NCBI RefSeq assembly: GCF_900100275.1
Contig: NZ_FNET01000004.1
Span: 124,001 to 188,000 of the forward strand
DNA length: 64,000 nucleotides
DNA from: Lentzea albidocapillata subsp. violacea
GTDB taxonomy: Bacteria; Actinomycetota; Actinomycetes; Mycobacteriales; Pseudonocardiaceae
Direction: 5' to 3'
A model generated the notes under the pieces. It was not told the DNA's origin. It did no database searches and saw only the letters and a program-made list of their open reading frames with translations. How positions within the stretch are numbered: position 1 is the first letter of the stretch; the number at the start of each line of letters is the position of its first letter. This document shows positions 50,901 to 59,485 of this stretch, in pieces. Position numbers and translations under genes: made by a program.

Positions 50901-51474
50901 CCTGGTGTGGATCACCGCCGCCGGCCAGTCCTTCCGCCTGGCCGAAGACCGCACGCTCGCCGACTCCGGCGACGACGAGTTCACACTCCCCGAGAACGCC
51001 ACCGTCCGTGTGGCCCACCCGGCAGACCTCCAGGCGGAACTGGAGGCATGGGGCGAGGTCTTCGCCGACTACGAGATCCTCCAGCCGTTCCCGCAACTGG
51101 GCCGCCCGCTGCACCTGGTACCTGCAGGCGAGGACCTCCTGCCCCACCTGAAGAAGTACTGCGACGTGGACCTCCCCGTCGGCAAGATCCTCAGCCTCAC
51201 CAAGAAGGGCTGGATCCGCGGCGAACCCCAGGACGGCGGCGTGGAGTGCTGGATCACCCGCCCGCTGCCCTCCGGAGGCGCCTTGGTCGCGTCGCTGGAC
51301 CCCGGCATCGCGGTGGGCGCGATTGACATCTTCCCCGAGGTCAAGCTCACCGAACTGTGGTTCTCCGCCAACGGGCACGGCTACTGGTCCTCCCAGCGCA
51401 ACGCGGCGAGCACCTTCACCACCGACGCCGTCACGGCGTCGGAAGTGCTGTCCGAACTGGAGTCACTGCAGTAG
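47929..51474 (+). CDS. WGR-DUF4132 protein, first copy (YehI/MolR-like)
   Basis: 1181 residues from a GTG with AGGGAG upstream. The WGR domain occupies about 1-66 (RRWELVSGTAAKFWEI, FGR at 28-30, GQTQTKELATAEAAQAHVTK). WGR modules of PARPs contact DNA breaks and couple them to catalysis. After a low-complexity linker comes a long helical HEAT-like region (about 120-880). The C-terminal DUF4132 spans about 885-1175 (LVIDYGPRRFTVGFDEQLKP, FADYEILQPFPQLGR, GKILSLTKKGWIRG). E. coli YehI (MolR family) has the same plan and no established biochemical activity. A close paralogue follows 112 bp downstream. No nuclease or transferase motif is visible. Confidence 0.9.
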   Translation: MRRWELVSGTAAKFWEISQAGAVVTVRFGRLDTHGQTQTKELATAEAAQAHVTKLVAEKEKKGYRAVASAETVAPGHRSADTVAATVTTQPAADQPETASSAVAALSPAEKPVVADEDTWVMPKVWLRDVVRQRGFHPAPEFTVDTGLAEDARQRIGQQTDTTIERVLSEPASDPDLVHAAREHLAGRPNPAGAAAIAAILTSGEQSVHAWIADHGLVFATEATAEFMRLLCGREWLSQQYAYGNERLASRGGSVRITIGSVECKMLTAVRYALAIAEDAERGAAEAVLSRLGEVNEPNSKLVRAFLMPGRPDWFQQACQTPHTGTRWWVLHCSASTYAEFESAPSSVSSHSAVLHTALYVLGPAIAPLLANALDQQYQRADIRKQVLKTLSVLPTDEAFAVLLDRFDTKYVRPAVLSMMAAFPVRAARLLGERSARDDEFRRLLSAHLKTYPYLEAPAGFVEVETAEVPEAPAEALPPVLASPPWLHRKPAVKPAVVPDLPMPSASITWQPGEREEWLKDGHWDTNLYKTWQHWLAEYQAGRIGYRMADLLIGAPADEVRHLLADWQPKLGWSAESAGKRLAAKFAFDALPPLLRIAERNSAAAVILLPFATPEVAALMADWLVRLKQVRKTALSWLARHREQAARLLVPAALGKPGAERRNAEIAIRHLHGLGVDVVALAPSPAAATALESFLAVDPVDVLPARLPVIGEWADTRLLPQVLLRDRRQALSAEAASHLLMTAALSKPGDIYAGLPIAREALDEDSLAEFAWAVFQRWQEVGAPSKESWALTALGWFGNDSTVRALSPLIRVWPGESQHARAVTGLDVLADIGTEVALSHLNSIAEKVKFKGLKTKAQEKVAQIAAELGLSRDQLADRLVPRLGLDDAASLVIDYGPRRFTVGFDEQLKPYVLDPDGKRRKDLPKPGAKDDQDRAPLEHKRFAALKKDVRAVASDQIHRLERAMVDQRTWTAEEFHTVLANHPLLWHIVRRLVWITAAGQSFRLAEDRTLADSGDDEFTLPENATVRVAHPADLQAELEAWGEVFADYEILQPFPQLGRPLHLVPAGEDLLPHLKKYCDVDLPVGKILSLTKKGWIRGEPQDGGVECWITRPLPSGGALVASLDPGIAVGAIDIFPEVKLTELWFSANGHGYWSSQRNAASTFTTDAVTASEVLSELESLQ

Positions 51475-51480
51475 TGAGCC

Positions 51481-51542
51481 CAGGGGGTCTGATCTGCTCT
51501 TCAGGCTGACCCGCAAGAACTGTCAGACCCCCTGAGTAACGT
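51481..51542 (+). promoter_or_regulatory. duplicated PafBC-like promoter of second WGR gene with inverted repeat
   Basis: TGTCAGAC (51521-51528), the same eight spacer bases CCCCTGAG, then TAACGT (51537-51542) reproduces the element before the first WGR gene. CAGGGGGTCTGA at 51481-51492 is a perfect 12-bp inverse of TCAGACCCCCTG at 51523-51534. Here the partner arm lies upstream, whereas at the first gene it lies downstream. The arms could form a terminator for the first gene or be paired sites for a dimeric regulator. Confidence 0.55.
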
Positions 51543-51586
51543 CCAGTGCACATCAACTCCCTCGTGTGTCCCCAGGAGGTAAAGCA

Positions 51587-54500
51587 GTGCGCAGGTGGGA
51601 ACTCGTCGCGGACGGCTCCGCGAAGTTCTGGGAGATCGGGCAGGACGGCACGACGGTGACCGTCCGGTTCGGACGGCTGGGCACCGCGGGCCAGACCCAG
51701 ACCAAGGAGCTGGCCTCCGCCGAGGCAGCCGGCGCACACGTCACGAAACTGGTGGCCGAGAAGGAAAAGAAGGGCTACCGCCCGGAAGCCGCCGCCGAGG
51801 CCCAGCAGCCGACCGCAGGCCAGCCCACCGCCACCTCAACCGCCGGCAACCCCACAACCGCCGCACCCGCCGCACCCACCAACCCCGCGCCCCCCATCGA
51901 CGAGAACACCTGGGTAATCCCCAAGGCGTGGCTGCGCGACGTGGTGCGGCAGCGCGGGTTCGCCCCGGCACCGGAGTTCGCGGTCGACACGACAAAAGCC
52001 GGCCAAGCACGGCAGCTGATCACCGAGCAGGCGGAGACGATCAAAATCGCCCTCTCGCGCAAGGGCTCGAAGGCAGAACTGGTCAGCGCGGCCCGCGAGT
52101 ACCTGGCCGGACAGCCGAACCCGGTGGGAGCGGCGGCGATCGCGGCCATCACGAAGCCGGGCGCGCCCGCCGTGCACGCCTGGATCGCCGACCACGGCCT
52201 CGCCTTCGCCACCACCGCGGTCGTCGAGCTCACGGGCCTCACGTTCTCCGAGCAGTGGGACCAGAAGCGCGGCAAGTGGACCGGGATCCACCTCCAGTAC
52301 GACACCGGTGGCTTCCGGACGTCGATCGGCGAACCGGAGGGCCTGATGCTGACGGCCGTCCGGTACGCGATCGCCGTCGCGAGCCCCGAGGAGCGCGCGG
52401 CCGCCGAGGGCGTACTGGAGAAGCTCGGCAAGTCGAAGACCGAGAAGGAACTCCGGTGCTACCTGATGCCCGAGCGGGCGGAGTGGTTCACCCAGGTTCG
52501 CAAGCAGCAGTACACGCCGAACCGGTGGTGGATGCTGCCGAGCAGCGCCCGCAGCCTCGAAGACTTCAAAAAGGCCGACGAGTCGGTCACGGCATCGGCG
52601 TTCGTGCTCTACACGGCGGTGTACGTGCTGGGTCCGGCCGTCGCGCCGTTGCTGGCGGAGGAGCTCGACTCCGACAGCTACCACCAGCGCACGGGAGGCC
52701 GCAAACAGGCGTTGAACGTGCTCGCGGCGTTACCGACCGACGAGGCGTTCACGATCCTGCTCGACCGGCTGGACGGCAGGTACGTGTGGCCCGCCGTGGT
52801 GTCCGCGATGAGGGCGTTCCCCGTGAGGGCGGCGCGGCTGCTGGCCGAGCGCGCGTCGTCGAGTGATGCCGCGCGCCGGCTGCTGAACGTCCATTTGCGG
52901 AGCAACCCGCACCTGACCGTGCCCGCCGAGGTCGCCGCGCTGCTCGCCGAGTCCGCCGAGGCGATCGTGCCGGAGGCGAGCGCGGACCAGCTGCCACCGT
53001 TGCTGGCCTCGCCGCCGTGGCTACACCGCCGCAAACCGGTGAAGCCCGTAGTGCTGGCGGATCTCCCGCTGCCGGAACCGGCGATGAGCTGGCTGCCCGG
53101 TGAGCACGCCGAGTGGCTGGCGTCCGGCGCGGCCTGGCGGCAGGACCACCACGACTGGCGCAAGCTGCTGAAGAGGTACCTGGCCGGCACGGTCGGCTAC
53201 AACGACAACGACCTGTTCCTCCTCGCGCCCGCCGACGAGGTGCGGCACCTGCTTGCCGACTGGAAGCCGAACTACAGCTACGGCGTCGAGGAGTGGGGCC
53301 GGAACCTGGCCGCCCGGTTCGGTGCCGACGCGGCGCCGGCGCTGATCCGGCACGTCCAGTCCGCACCCGCGGGGACCGGGATGGTGCTGCTGCCGTTTGC
53401 GACGGCCGAGGTGGCCACGCAGATGGCCGACTGGCTCGCCCGCACCAGGGCGGCCCGGCGCTGGGGGCTGGAGTGGCTGGCCCGGCACCGTGAGCAGGCC
53501 GCTCGTCTGCTCATCCCGGCGGCCGCCGGGAAGGCCGGTGTCCCCCGCCGCAACGCCGAGGCCGCACTGCGCCACCTGAACAACAAACTCGGCGTCGACG
53601 TGGCCGCGATCGCCAGGGAGTGCGGCGCCGAGGCCGCGATCGACGTCGTGCTGTCGGTCGACCCGGTCGACGTGCTGCCCGCGAAGCTGCCGGCGATCGG
53701 TGAGTGGGCGGACACCCGCCTGCTGCCGCAGGTCCTGCTGGCGGATCGCAGGCACGCGCTGTCCGCGGAGGCCGCCGGTCATCTGCTGATGACGGCCGCA
53801 CTGTCCAAGCCAGGCGAGCTCTACGCGGGGCTGCCGATCGTCCGCGAGGCACTCGACAGGGACTCGCTCGCGGCGTTCGCGTGGGCCGCGTTCCAGGCGT
53901 GGGAGCAGTCAGGCGCGCCGTCGAAGGAGAACTGGGCGCTGACCGCGCTCGGCTGGTTCGGCGACGACTCGACGGTGCGCGCGCTGTCACCGTTGATCCG
54001 CAACTGGCCGGGCGAGAGCCAGCACGCCAGGGCGGTCACCGGGCTCGACGTGCTGGCCGACATCGGCACCGAGGTCGCGCTGTCCCACCTGAACGGCATC
54101 GCCGAGAAGGTGTCGTTCAAGGGCCTCAAGACCAAGGCCCAGGAGAAGGTCTCCCTGATCGCGGCCGAGCTCGGCCTGTCCCGCGACCAGCTGTCGGACC
54201 GGCTGGTCCCGCGCCTGGGTCTCGACGACGCCGCGACCCTGGTGATCGACTACGGTCCGCGCCGGTTCACCGTCGGCTTCGACGAACAGCTCAAGCCGTT
54301 CGTGCTGGACCCGGACGGCAAGCGCCGCAAGGACCTCCCGAAACCCGGCGCGAAGGACGACCAGGACCAGGCGCCGCTGGAGCACAAGCGGTTCATGGCG
54401 CTGAAGAAGGACGTCCGCACCATCGCGTCCGATCAGATCCAGCGGCTCGAACGCGCCATGGTGAACCAGCGCACGTGGTCCGCCGAGGAGTTCCTGACGG

Positions 54501-55117
54501 TCCTCGCCGCCCATCCGCTGCTGTGGCACCTGGTCCGCCGCCTGGTGTGGATCACCGGCGAGGGCACCTCCTTCCGCCTCGCCGAGGACCGCACGCTGGC
54601 CGACTCGAACGACGACGAGTTCACGCTGCCTGAGAACGCGGTCGTACGCGTGGCGCACGCGGTCGACCTGCGGGACGCGGCGGCTGCCTGGGGTGAGGTC
54701 TTCGCCGACTACGAGATCCTCCAGCCGTTCCCGCAGCTGGGCCGTCCGGTCCACCTGGTGGCGTCCGCTGAGGACGTCCTCCCCCGGCTGAAGAAGTCCT
54801 GCGACACCCCGTACCCGATCGGCAAGATCCTCGGCCTCACCAAGAAGGGCTGGGTGCGCGGCGCACCGCAGGACGCGGGCGTCGAGTGCTGGATCACCCG
54901 GCCGTTCCCGGACGGTGGCGCGCTCGTCGCGTCGCTGGAGCCCGGCATCGCGGTGGGCGCCATGGACGTCTTCCCCGAGGTCGGTTTCAGCGACATGTGG
55001 TTCTCTCCCCACGGTCACGGCACGTGGTCGGCGCCGTCGGACGCGCCCGCCACCTACGAGATCGACCCGATCACCCTCTCCGAACTCCTCTCCGAACTGG
55101 AGTCCCTGCAGCCATGA
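51587..55117 (+). CDS. WGR-DUF4132 protein, second copy (YehI/MolR-like)
   Basis: 1176 residues from a GTG with AGGAGG 7 nt upstream. It has the same architecture as the first copy: WGR about 1-66 (FGR at 28-30, then LGTAGQTQTK), an Ala/Pro/Thr linker (TAGQPTATSTAGNPTTAAPA), a HEAT-like middle and DUF4132 at the end. The C-terminal half is strongly conserved with copy one (NDDEFTLPEN versus GDDEFTLPEN). The regions at about 75-125 and 190-330 are much more divergent. It overlaps the AAA+ gene (ATGA), so this copy is translationally coupled to the ATPase module, unlike the first. Confidence 0.9.
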   Translation: MRRWELVADGSAKFWEIGQDGTTVTVRFGRLGTAGQTQTKELASAEAAGAHVTKLVAEKEKKGYRPEAAAEAQQPTAGQPTATSTAGNPTTAAPAAPTNPAPPIDENTWVIPKAWLRDVVRQRGFAPAPEFAVDTTKAGQARQLITEQAETIKIALSRKGSKAELVSAAREYLAGQPNPVGAAAIAAITKPGAPAVHAWIADHGLAFATTAVVELTGLTFSEQWDQKRGKWTGIHLQYDTGGFRTSIGEPEGLMLTAVRYAIAVASPEERAAAEGVLEKLGKSKTEKELRCYLMPERAEWFTQVRKQQYTPNRWWMLPSSARSLEDFKKADESVTASAFVLYTAVYVLGPAVAPLLAEELDSDSYHQRTGGRKQALNVLAALPTDEAFTILLDRLDGRYVWPAVVSAMRAFPVRAARLLAERASSSDAARRLLNVHLRSNPHLTVPAEVAALLAESAEAIVPEASADQLPPLLASPPWLHRRKPVKPVVLADLPLPEPAMSWLPGEHAEWLASGAAWRQDHHDWRKLLKRYLAGTVGYNDNDLFLLAPADEVRHLLADWKPNYSYGVEEWGRNLAARFGADAAPALIRHVQSAPAGTGMVLLPFATAEVATQMADWLARTRAARRWGLEWLARHREQAARLLIPAAAGKAGVPRRNAEAALRHLNNKLGVDVAAIARECGAEAAIDVVLSVDPVDVLPAKLPAIGEWADTRLLPQVLLADRRHALSAEAAGHLLMTAALSKPGELYAGLPIVREALDRDSLAAFAWAAFQAWEQSGAPSKENWALTALGWFGDDSTVRALSPLIRNWPGESQHARAVTGLDVLADIGTEVALSHLNGIAEKVSFKGLKTKAQEKVSLIAAELGLSRDQLSDRLVPRLGLDDAATLVIDYGPRRFTVGFDEQLKPFVLDPDGKRRKDLPKPGAKDDQDQAPLEHKRFMALKKDVRTIASDQIQRLERAMVNQRTWSAEEFLTVLAAHPLLWHLVRRLVWITGEGTSFRLAEDRTLADSNDDEFTLPENAVVRVAHAVDLRDAAAAWGEVFADYEILQPFPQLGRPVHLVASAEDVLPRLKKSCDTPYPIGKILGLTKKGWVRGAPQDAGVECWITRPFPDGGALVASLEPGIAVGAMDVFPEVGFSDMWFSPHGHGTWSAPSDAPATYEIDPITLSELLSELESLQP

Positions 55118-56184
55118 CCAGCACCCAGACGATGCAGCGTCCTCCCGCCGAGGTCCGCTACGCCGACGAGCTCGCGCGCCTGCGGGACACCGACACCGCG
55201 CCCAAACCGCCGGGCTGGGCACTGAGCCTCGATGCCGCGCGCAAGTTCGTGGTGGGCGACGAGAACCGGGGCATCGTCAAGAAGTTCGTGGGCGACCCGT
55301 CCCTGGTGGACCGGGCGCTGGTCACGCTCGCGACCAGCCGCGGCCTGATGCTGGTCGGTGAGCCGGGCACGGCGAAGTCGTTGCTGTCGGAGCTGATCGC
55401 GGCGGCGGTGTGCGGCGAGTCGACGCTGACGATCCAGGGTGGCGCGGCCACGACCGAGGACCAGATCAAGTACTCGTGGAACTACGCGCTGCTGGTCGCG
55501 GAGGGGCCGTCGCCGCGTTCGCTGGCGCCGGCGCCGATGCTGCGGGGCATGGCCGAGGGCAAGATCGTCCGGTTCGAGGAGATCACCCGCTGCCCGCTGG
55601 AGGTCCAGGACTGCATGCTGTCGATGCTGTCCGACCGCGTGATGGCGATCGGCGAGCTGAATGGCCCAGACGGCATGGTGTTCGCGCAGGACGGGTTCAA
55701 CGTGATCGCCACGGCGAACACGCGGGACAGGGGCGTCAACGAGATGAGCGCCGCGCTCAAGCGGCGGTTCAACTTCGAGACGGTCTTCCCGATCGCGGAC
55801 TTCGACACCGAGCTCGCGCTGGTCGAGCAGGAGGCCGCGAAACTGCTGGAACGCTCCGGTGTGGAGCTCGCGCCGAGACGTGACGTGCTGGAGGTCCTGG
55901 TCCGCACGTTCCGCGATCTGCGCGAGGGCGGCGACAGGCTCACGACCGTGATGAGCACGGCCGAGGCGGTCTCGGTGGCGCACGCGGTGGGGCTGCGGGG
56001 CTGGTTCCTGCGCGGTGAGGTCGGTTCGGCCGCGGACGTCGTGGAGTGCCTGGCGGGCACGGCGGCGAAGGACAACGCGGAGGACCTGGCGCGGCTGCGG
56101 CGGTACCTGGAGCAGCACGCGTCGCGGCGCAAGGGCGCACAGTGGCAGGAGCTGCACCGCGCCCGCCACCTGCTGCCCGGCTGA
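55114..56184 (+). CDS. MoxR-type AAA+ ATPase (YehL-like)
   Basis: 356 residues from the ATG at 55114 inside the WGR2 stop. Walker A GEPGTAKS at 82-89, Walker B IVRFEEI at 151-157 (Glu155 where most AAA+ proteins have Asp), pore/insert region GGAATTEDQIKYSWNY, sensor 1 NVIATANTRDRG and arginine region LKRRF at 215-219. MoxR ATPases act as chaperone-like remodelers and work with VWA proteins, one of which is encoded two genes downstream. It corresponds to E. coli YehL in sequence type and context. Confidence 0.92.
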   Translation: MTSTQTMQRPPAEVRYADELARLRDTDTAPKPPGWALSLDAARKFVVGDENRGIVKKFVGDPSLVDRALVTLATSRGLMLVGEPGTAKSLLSELIAAAVCGESTLTIQGGAATTEDQIKYSWNYALLVAEGPSPRSLAPAPMLRGMAEGKIVRFEEITRCPLEVQDCMLSMLSDRVMAIGELNGPDGMVFAQDGFNVIATANTRDRGVNEMSAALKRRFNFETVFPIADFDTELALVEQEAAKLLERSGVELAPRRDVLEVLVRTFRDLREGGDRLTTVMSTAEAVSVAHAVGLRGWFLRGEVGSAADVVECLAGTAAKDNAEDLARLRRYLEQHASRRKGAQWQELHRARHLLPG

Positions 56185-58385
56185 TGGGGGCCGTGTTCGT
56201 CGGCGTCCGGCACCACAGTCCCGCCTGTGCCCGGATCGTCGCCGCCACCATCTCCGAACAGCAGCCCGCGTACGTGCTCATCGAGGGGCCCGCCGACTTC
56301 AACGAGCGCATCGACGAGCTGCTGCTCGGGCACGAGCTGCCCGTCGCGTTGTTCAGCTACTCGGACCAGCACGCGTCGTGGTCGCCGTTCTGCGACTACT
56401 CGCCGGAGTGGGTGGCGATCACCGAGGCACGCCGGTGCGGCGCCGAGGTCAGGTTCATCGACCTGCCCGCGTGGCACGAGGCGTTCCGCGACGTCAGCAA
56501 CAGGTACGCGGACGCGGAGCTGCGCTACACCGAGGTCGTCGAGCGGTTGTGCCGGGAGTTCTCGGTCGACAACGTCGACGTGCTGTGGGACCACCTCTTC
56601 GAGTGCGAGACCGAGCCGAAGGGCATGGCCGAGTACTTCGACCTGTTGCGTGGCACGGCGACGGCGGACGAGGGCGATTCGGCGCGCGAGGAGTACATGG
56701 CGCGCTGGGTGCGGGCGGCGGTGCACGACGCGGGCGACCGACCCGTCGTCGTGATCACCGGTGGTTTCCACACGGCCGCGCTCAAGGCACAGCTCGACGG
56801 CGGCACCGAGTGGCCAGAGGTGCCCGAACGCGAGCGGGGCGCGAGCTATCTCGTGCCGTATTCACACGCACGGCTGGACGCGTTCACCGGCTACCAGTCG
56901 GGCATGCCGTCGCCCGGCTACTACCAGCAGGTCTGGGAGTCCGGGTCGCAGCGGGCGGCGGACTGGCTGGTCGAGTCGGTGGCGACGAGGCTGCGCCGCA
57001 GGCAGCAGCCCGTGTCGACGGCCGACCTCATCGCGGCGCGCACCCAGGCCGGCGCCCTCGCGAGGTTGCGCGGGCACGAGAACCTGGCGCGCACGGACGT
57101 GCTCGACGGGCTGACCAGCGCGTTGATCTCCGAGGACCTGACTCAGCCGCCACCGTGGACGCGGCGCGGCACACTGCAGCCCGGCGCACACCCGGCGTTG
57201 ATCGAGATGATCGGAGCCCTGCGGGGAGGCAAGGTCGGCCGGTTGCACCCGAGCACGCCCGCGCCACCGTTGGTCAACGCCGTGCAGGAGTTGCTGCGGA
57301 CGCACGGGCTCGACCAGGAGGGCAAGATCGCGCTCGACCTCACGGACCCGGAAGCGTTGGAGCGCAGCAGGATTCTCCACCGCCTGCGGGTGCTGCGGAT
57401 CCCCGGCTTCGAGCGCACGAGTGGACCGTCCGGGGGCGCGCAACCCCAGTTGCAGGAACAGTGGACGCTGCGGCCCGTCGACGAACGGCTGGCCGCGTTG
57501 ATCGAGGCCGCCGAGAACGGTGCCACGCTGGAGGAAGCGGCCGGGGTGGCGCTGGAACGCCGTTCCCGGCACGCGCAGCTCGAAGAGCTGGCCGTGATCC
57601 TGTTCGACGCGGTGCTGTGCGGGATCTCGGCGTTGTCGGGCAGGGTCAAGCACACCCTCAACGAGGGCGTCCGGGAAACGGGTGACCTGGCGGCACTGGG
57701 CAGCGTGCTCAGCGGTGTGCTCGGGCTGTGGCGGCACGACAGGTTGTTCGGCACCAAGAAGGACCCGTTGCTGGGCTCCGTGATCGACGCCGGCACCGCG
57801 CGGGTGCTGTGGCTGATCGAGGGCCTGCACGGCGGGCCGGCTCCGGCCGATCCGCACCGTCTCAAGGCGATGGCGGCGACCAGGGACGCGGTGCTGCACG
57901 CCAAGTCCGCGCTGTCACTGGACACAGTGGACGTCACGGGAGTCGCGACCAGGGTGAGCAACGACGCGCAGGCACCGCCGGACCTGCGCGGCGCGGCACT
58001 CGGACTCGCCTGGACGCTGGGCTCCCAGCCGGACGTGCACAAGGTCAGGAACATCGAGGCGCTCGGCGACTGGCTCACCGGGCTGTTCGCGGTCGCACGC
58101 GAGGAGGTGCTGGCGAGCCCCGACCTGGTCGGCGTGCTCGACGAACTGGTCAGTGCCATGGACGAGGACGAGTTCCTGGTGGCGTTGCCCGCGTTGCGGC
58201 TCGCCTTCAGCTACTTCCCGCCCAGGGAAAGGGAAACGATCGCGGCCACCGTCCTCGCCCATCGCGGCGTCGAGGGCAGCGTGAAGGGCGTCACCCGCCT
58301 CACGGCCGACCCGATCACCGTGGCGGAGGCGATGGCGATCGAGAAGCGCGTGGACGCGTTGCTGGTGAAGGGCGGGCTGGCATGA
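56184..58385 (+). CDS. DUF5682 protein (YehM-like)
   Basis: 733 residues. The start overlaps the ATPase stop (TGATG). The N-terminal 200 residues hold VFVGVRHHSPACA (His10, His11), VLIEGPADFNERI (Glu34), FIDLPAWHEAF and VVVITGGFHTAAL (His196). This H/E/H spacing recalls the EreA/ChaN/TraB-TIKI metal-dependent fold, which is my inference. The remaining 500 residues are helical with no recognised motif. It matches YehM by position and partners. It could be a hydrolase effector or a scaffold. Confidence 0.85.
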   Translation: MGAVFVGVRHHSPACARIVAATISEQQPAYVLIEGPADFNERIDELLLGHELPVALFSYSDQHASWSPFCDYSPEWVAITEARRCGAEVRFIDLPAWHEAFRDVSNRYADAELRYTEVVERLCREFSVDNVDVLWDHLFECETEPKGMAEYFDLLRGTATADEGDSAREEYMARWVRAAVHDAGDRPVVVITGGFHTAALKAQLDGGTEWPEVPERERGASYLVPYSHARLDAFTGYQSGMPSPGYYQQVWESGSQRAADWLVESVATRLRRRQQPVSTADLIAARTQAGALARLRGHENLARTDVLDGLTSALISEDLTQPPPWTRRGTLQPGAHPALIEMIGALRGGKVGRLHPSTPAPPLVNAVQELLRTHGLDQEGKIALDLTDPEALERSRILHRLRVLRIPGFERTSGPSGGAQPQLQEQWTLRPVDERLAALIEAAENGATLEEAAGVALERRSRHAQLEELAVILFDAVLCGISALSGRVKHTLNEGVRETGDLAALGSVLSGVLGLWRHDRLFGTKKDPLLGSVIDAGTARVLWLIEGLHGGPAPADPHRLKAMAATRDAVLHAKSALSLDTVDVTGVATRVSNDAQAPPDLRGAALGLAWTLGSQPDVHKVRNIEALGDWLTGLFAVAREEVLASPDLVGVLDELVSAMDEDEFLVALPALRLAFSYFPPRERETIAATVLAHRGVEGSVKGVTRLTADPITVAEAMAIEKRVDALLVKGGLA

Positions 58386-59485
58386 CGGACCTGGAACGCT
58401 GGCGGCTGATCCTCGGCGAACCGGCGTCACGCTGCACCGGAGGGTTGCAGGGCGACGCGGCCCGCCGGGACACGGCGCTGGAGTGGCTCTACGGGCGTGA
58501 TCCCGAACTGGCCGAACGCGGTGTGCGCAAGGGTGGCAGCGAGGACTCGGTGCTGCAGACCGTCGACTGGCTGGACGAGGTGCACACGCTGTTCCCGAGG
58601 GAGACGATCGAACGCCTGGAACGTGACGCGGTCGAGCGCTACGAGATCACCGACATCGTCACGGATCCCGAAGTGCTGCAACGGATCGAGCCGAACCCGG
58701 CGTTGCTGCGCGCGGTGCTGCGGACCAAGCACCTGATGAACCCGGCCGTGCTCGCGATGGCCCGCAAGATCGTCGAGGCGGTCGTGAAGCAGCTGATGGA
58801 GAAGCTGAAGACGGAGGTGCGCACGGCGTTCAGCGGCACGAAGTCGCGCAGGCCGAGCATCCACAAGAACTCGCGCAACTTCGACTTCCGCTCGACGATC
58901 AGGGCGAACCTCCAGCGCTACCAGCCCGACGAGCGCAAGCTCGCGATCGAGCACCCGAAGTTCGTCTCGCGCACCACCCGGCACCTGGAGCAGTGGCAGG
59001 TGATCCTGCTGGTGGACCAGTCGGGGTCGATGACCAGCTCGGTGATCCACTCGGCCGTCACGGCGGCGTGCCTGTGGGGGCTGCCAGGGCTCAGGACGCA
59101 CCTGGTCGCGTTCGACACGAACGTGGTCGACCTGACCTCGGACGTGACGGACCCGGTGGAGCTGCTGATGAAGGTGCAGCTCGGCGGCGGCACGGACATC
59201 GCCAAGGCCGTCGCCTACGGGGCGAGTCTCGTGGACAGCCCTCGCCGGTCGATCGTCGCGCTCATCAGCGACTTCTACGAGGGCGGCAACGAGGAGCGCC
59301 TGGTCCGCACGGTCAAGGGTCTGTGCGAACAGGGCACGCACGTGCTGTGCCTGGCGGCGCTGGACGACGAGGCGAACCCGGACTACGACCGGGCACTGGG
59401 CCAGCGCCTCGCGAACGCCGGCGCCCACGTCGGCGCGATGACCCCCGGCCAGCTCGCCGAATTCGTTGCGGAGAAACTCAGGTGA
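58382..59485 (+). CDS. VWA-domain protein with intact MIDAS (YehP-like)
   Basis: 367 residues, overlapping the previous stop (ATGA). The N-terminal 200 residues are helical and basic. The VWA domain starts at about 205 with MIDAS residues DQSGS (212-216), Thr271 in GGGTDI and Asp297 in LISDFYEGG. MIDAS VWA proteins bind client proteins through Mg2+ and pair with MoxR ATPases, as with CbbQ/CbbO or RavA/ViaA. The partner ATPase is encoded in this operon. Confidence 0.93.
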   Translation: MTDLERWRLILGEPASRCTGGLQGDAARRDTALEWLYGRDPELAERGVRKGGSEDSVLQTVDWLDEVHTLFPRETIERLERDAVERYEITDIVTDPEVLQRIEPNPALLRAVLRTKHLMNPAVLAMARKIVEAVVKQLMEKLKTEVRTAFSGTKSRRPSIHKNSRNFDFRSTIRANLQRYQPDERKLAIEHPKFVSRTTRHLEQWQVILLVDQSGSMTSSVIHSAVTAACLWGLPGLRTHLVAFDTNVVDLTSDVTDPVELLMKVQLGGGTDIAKAVAYGASLVDSPRRSIVALISDFYEGGNEERLVRTVKGLCEQGTHVLCLAALDDEANPDYDRALGQRLANAGAHVGAMTPGQLAEFVAEKLR

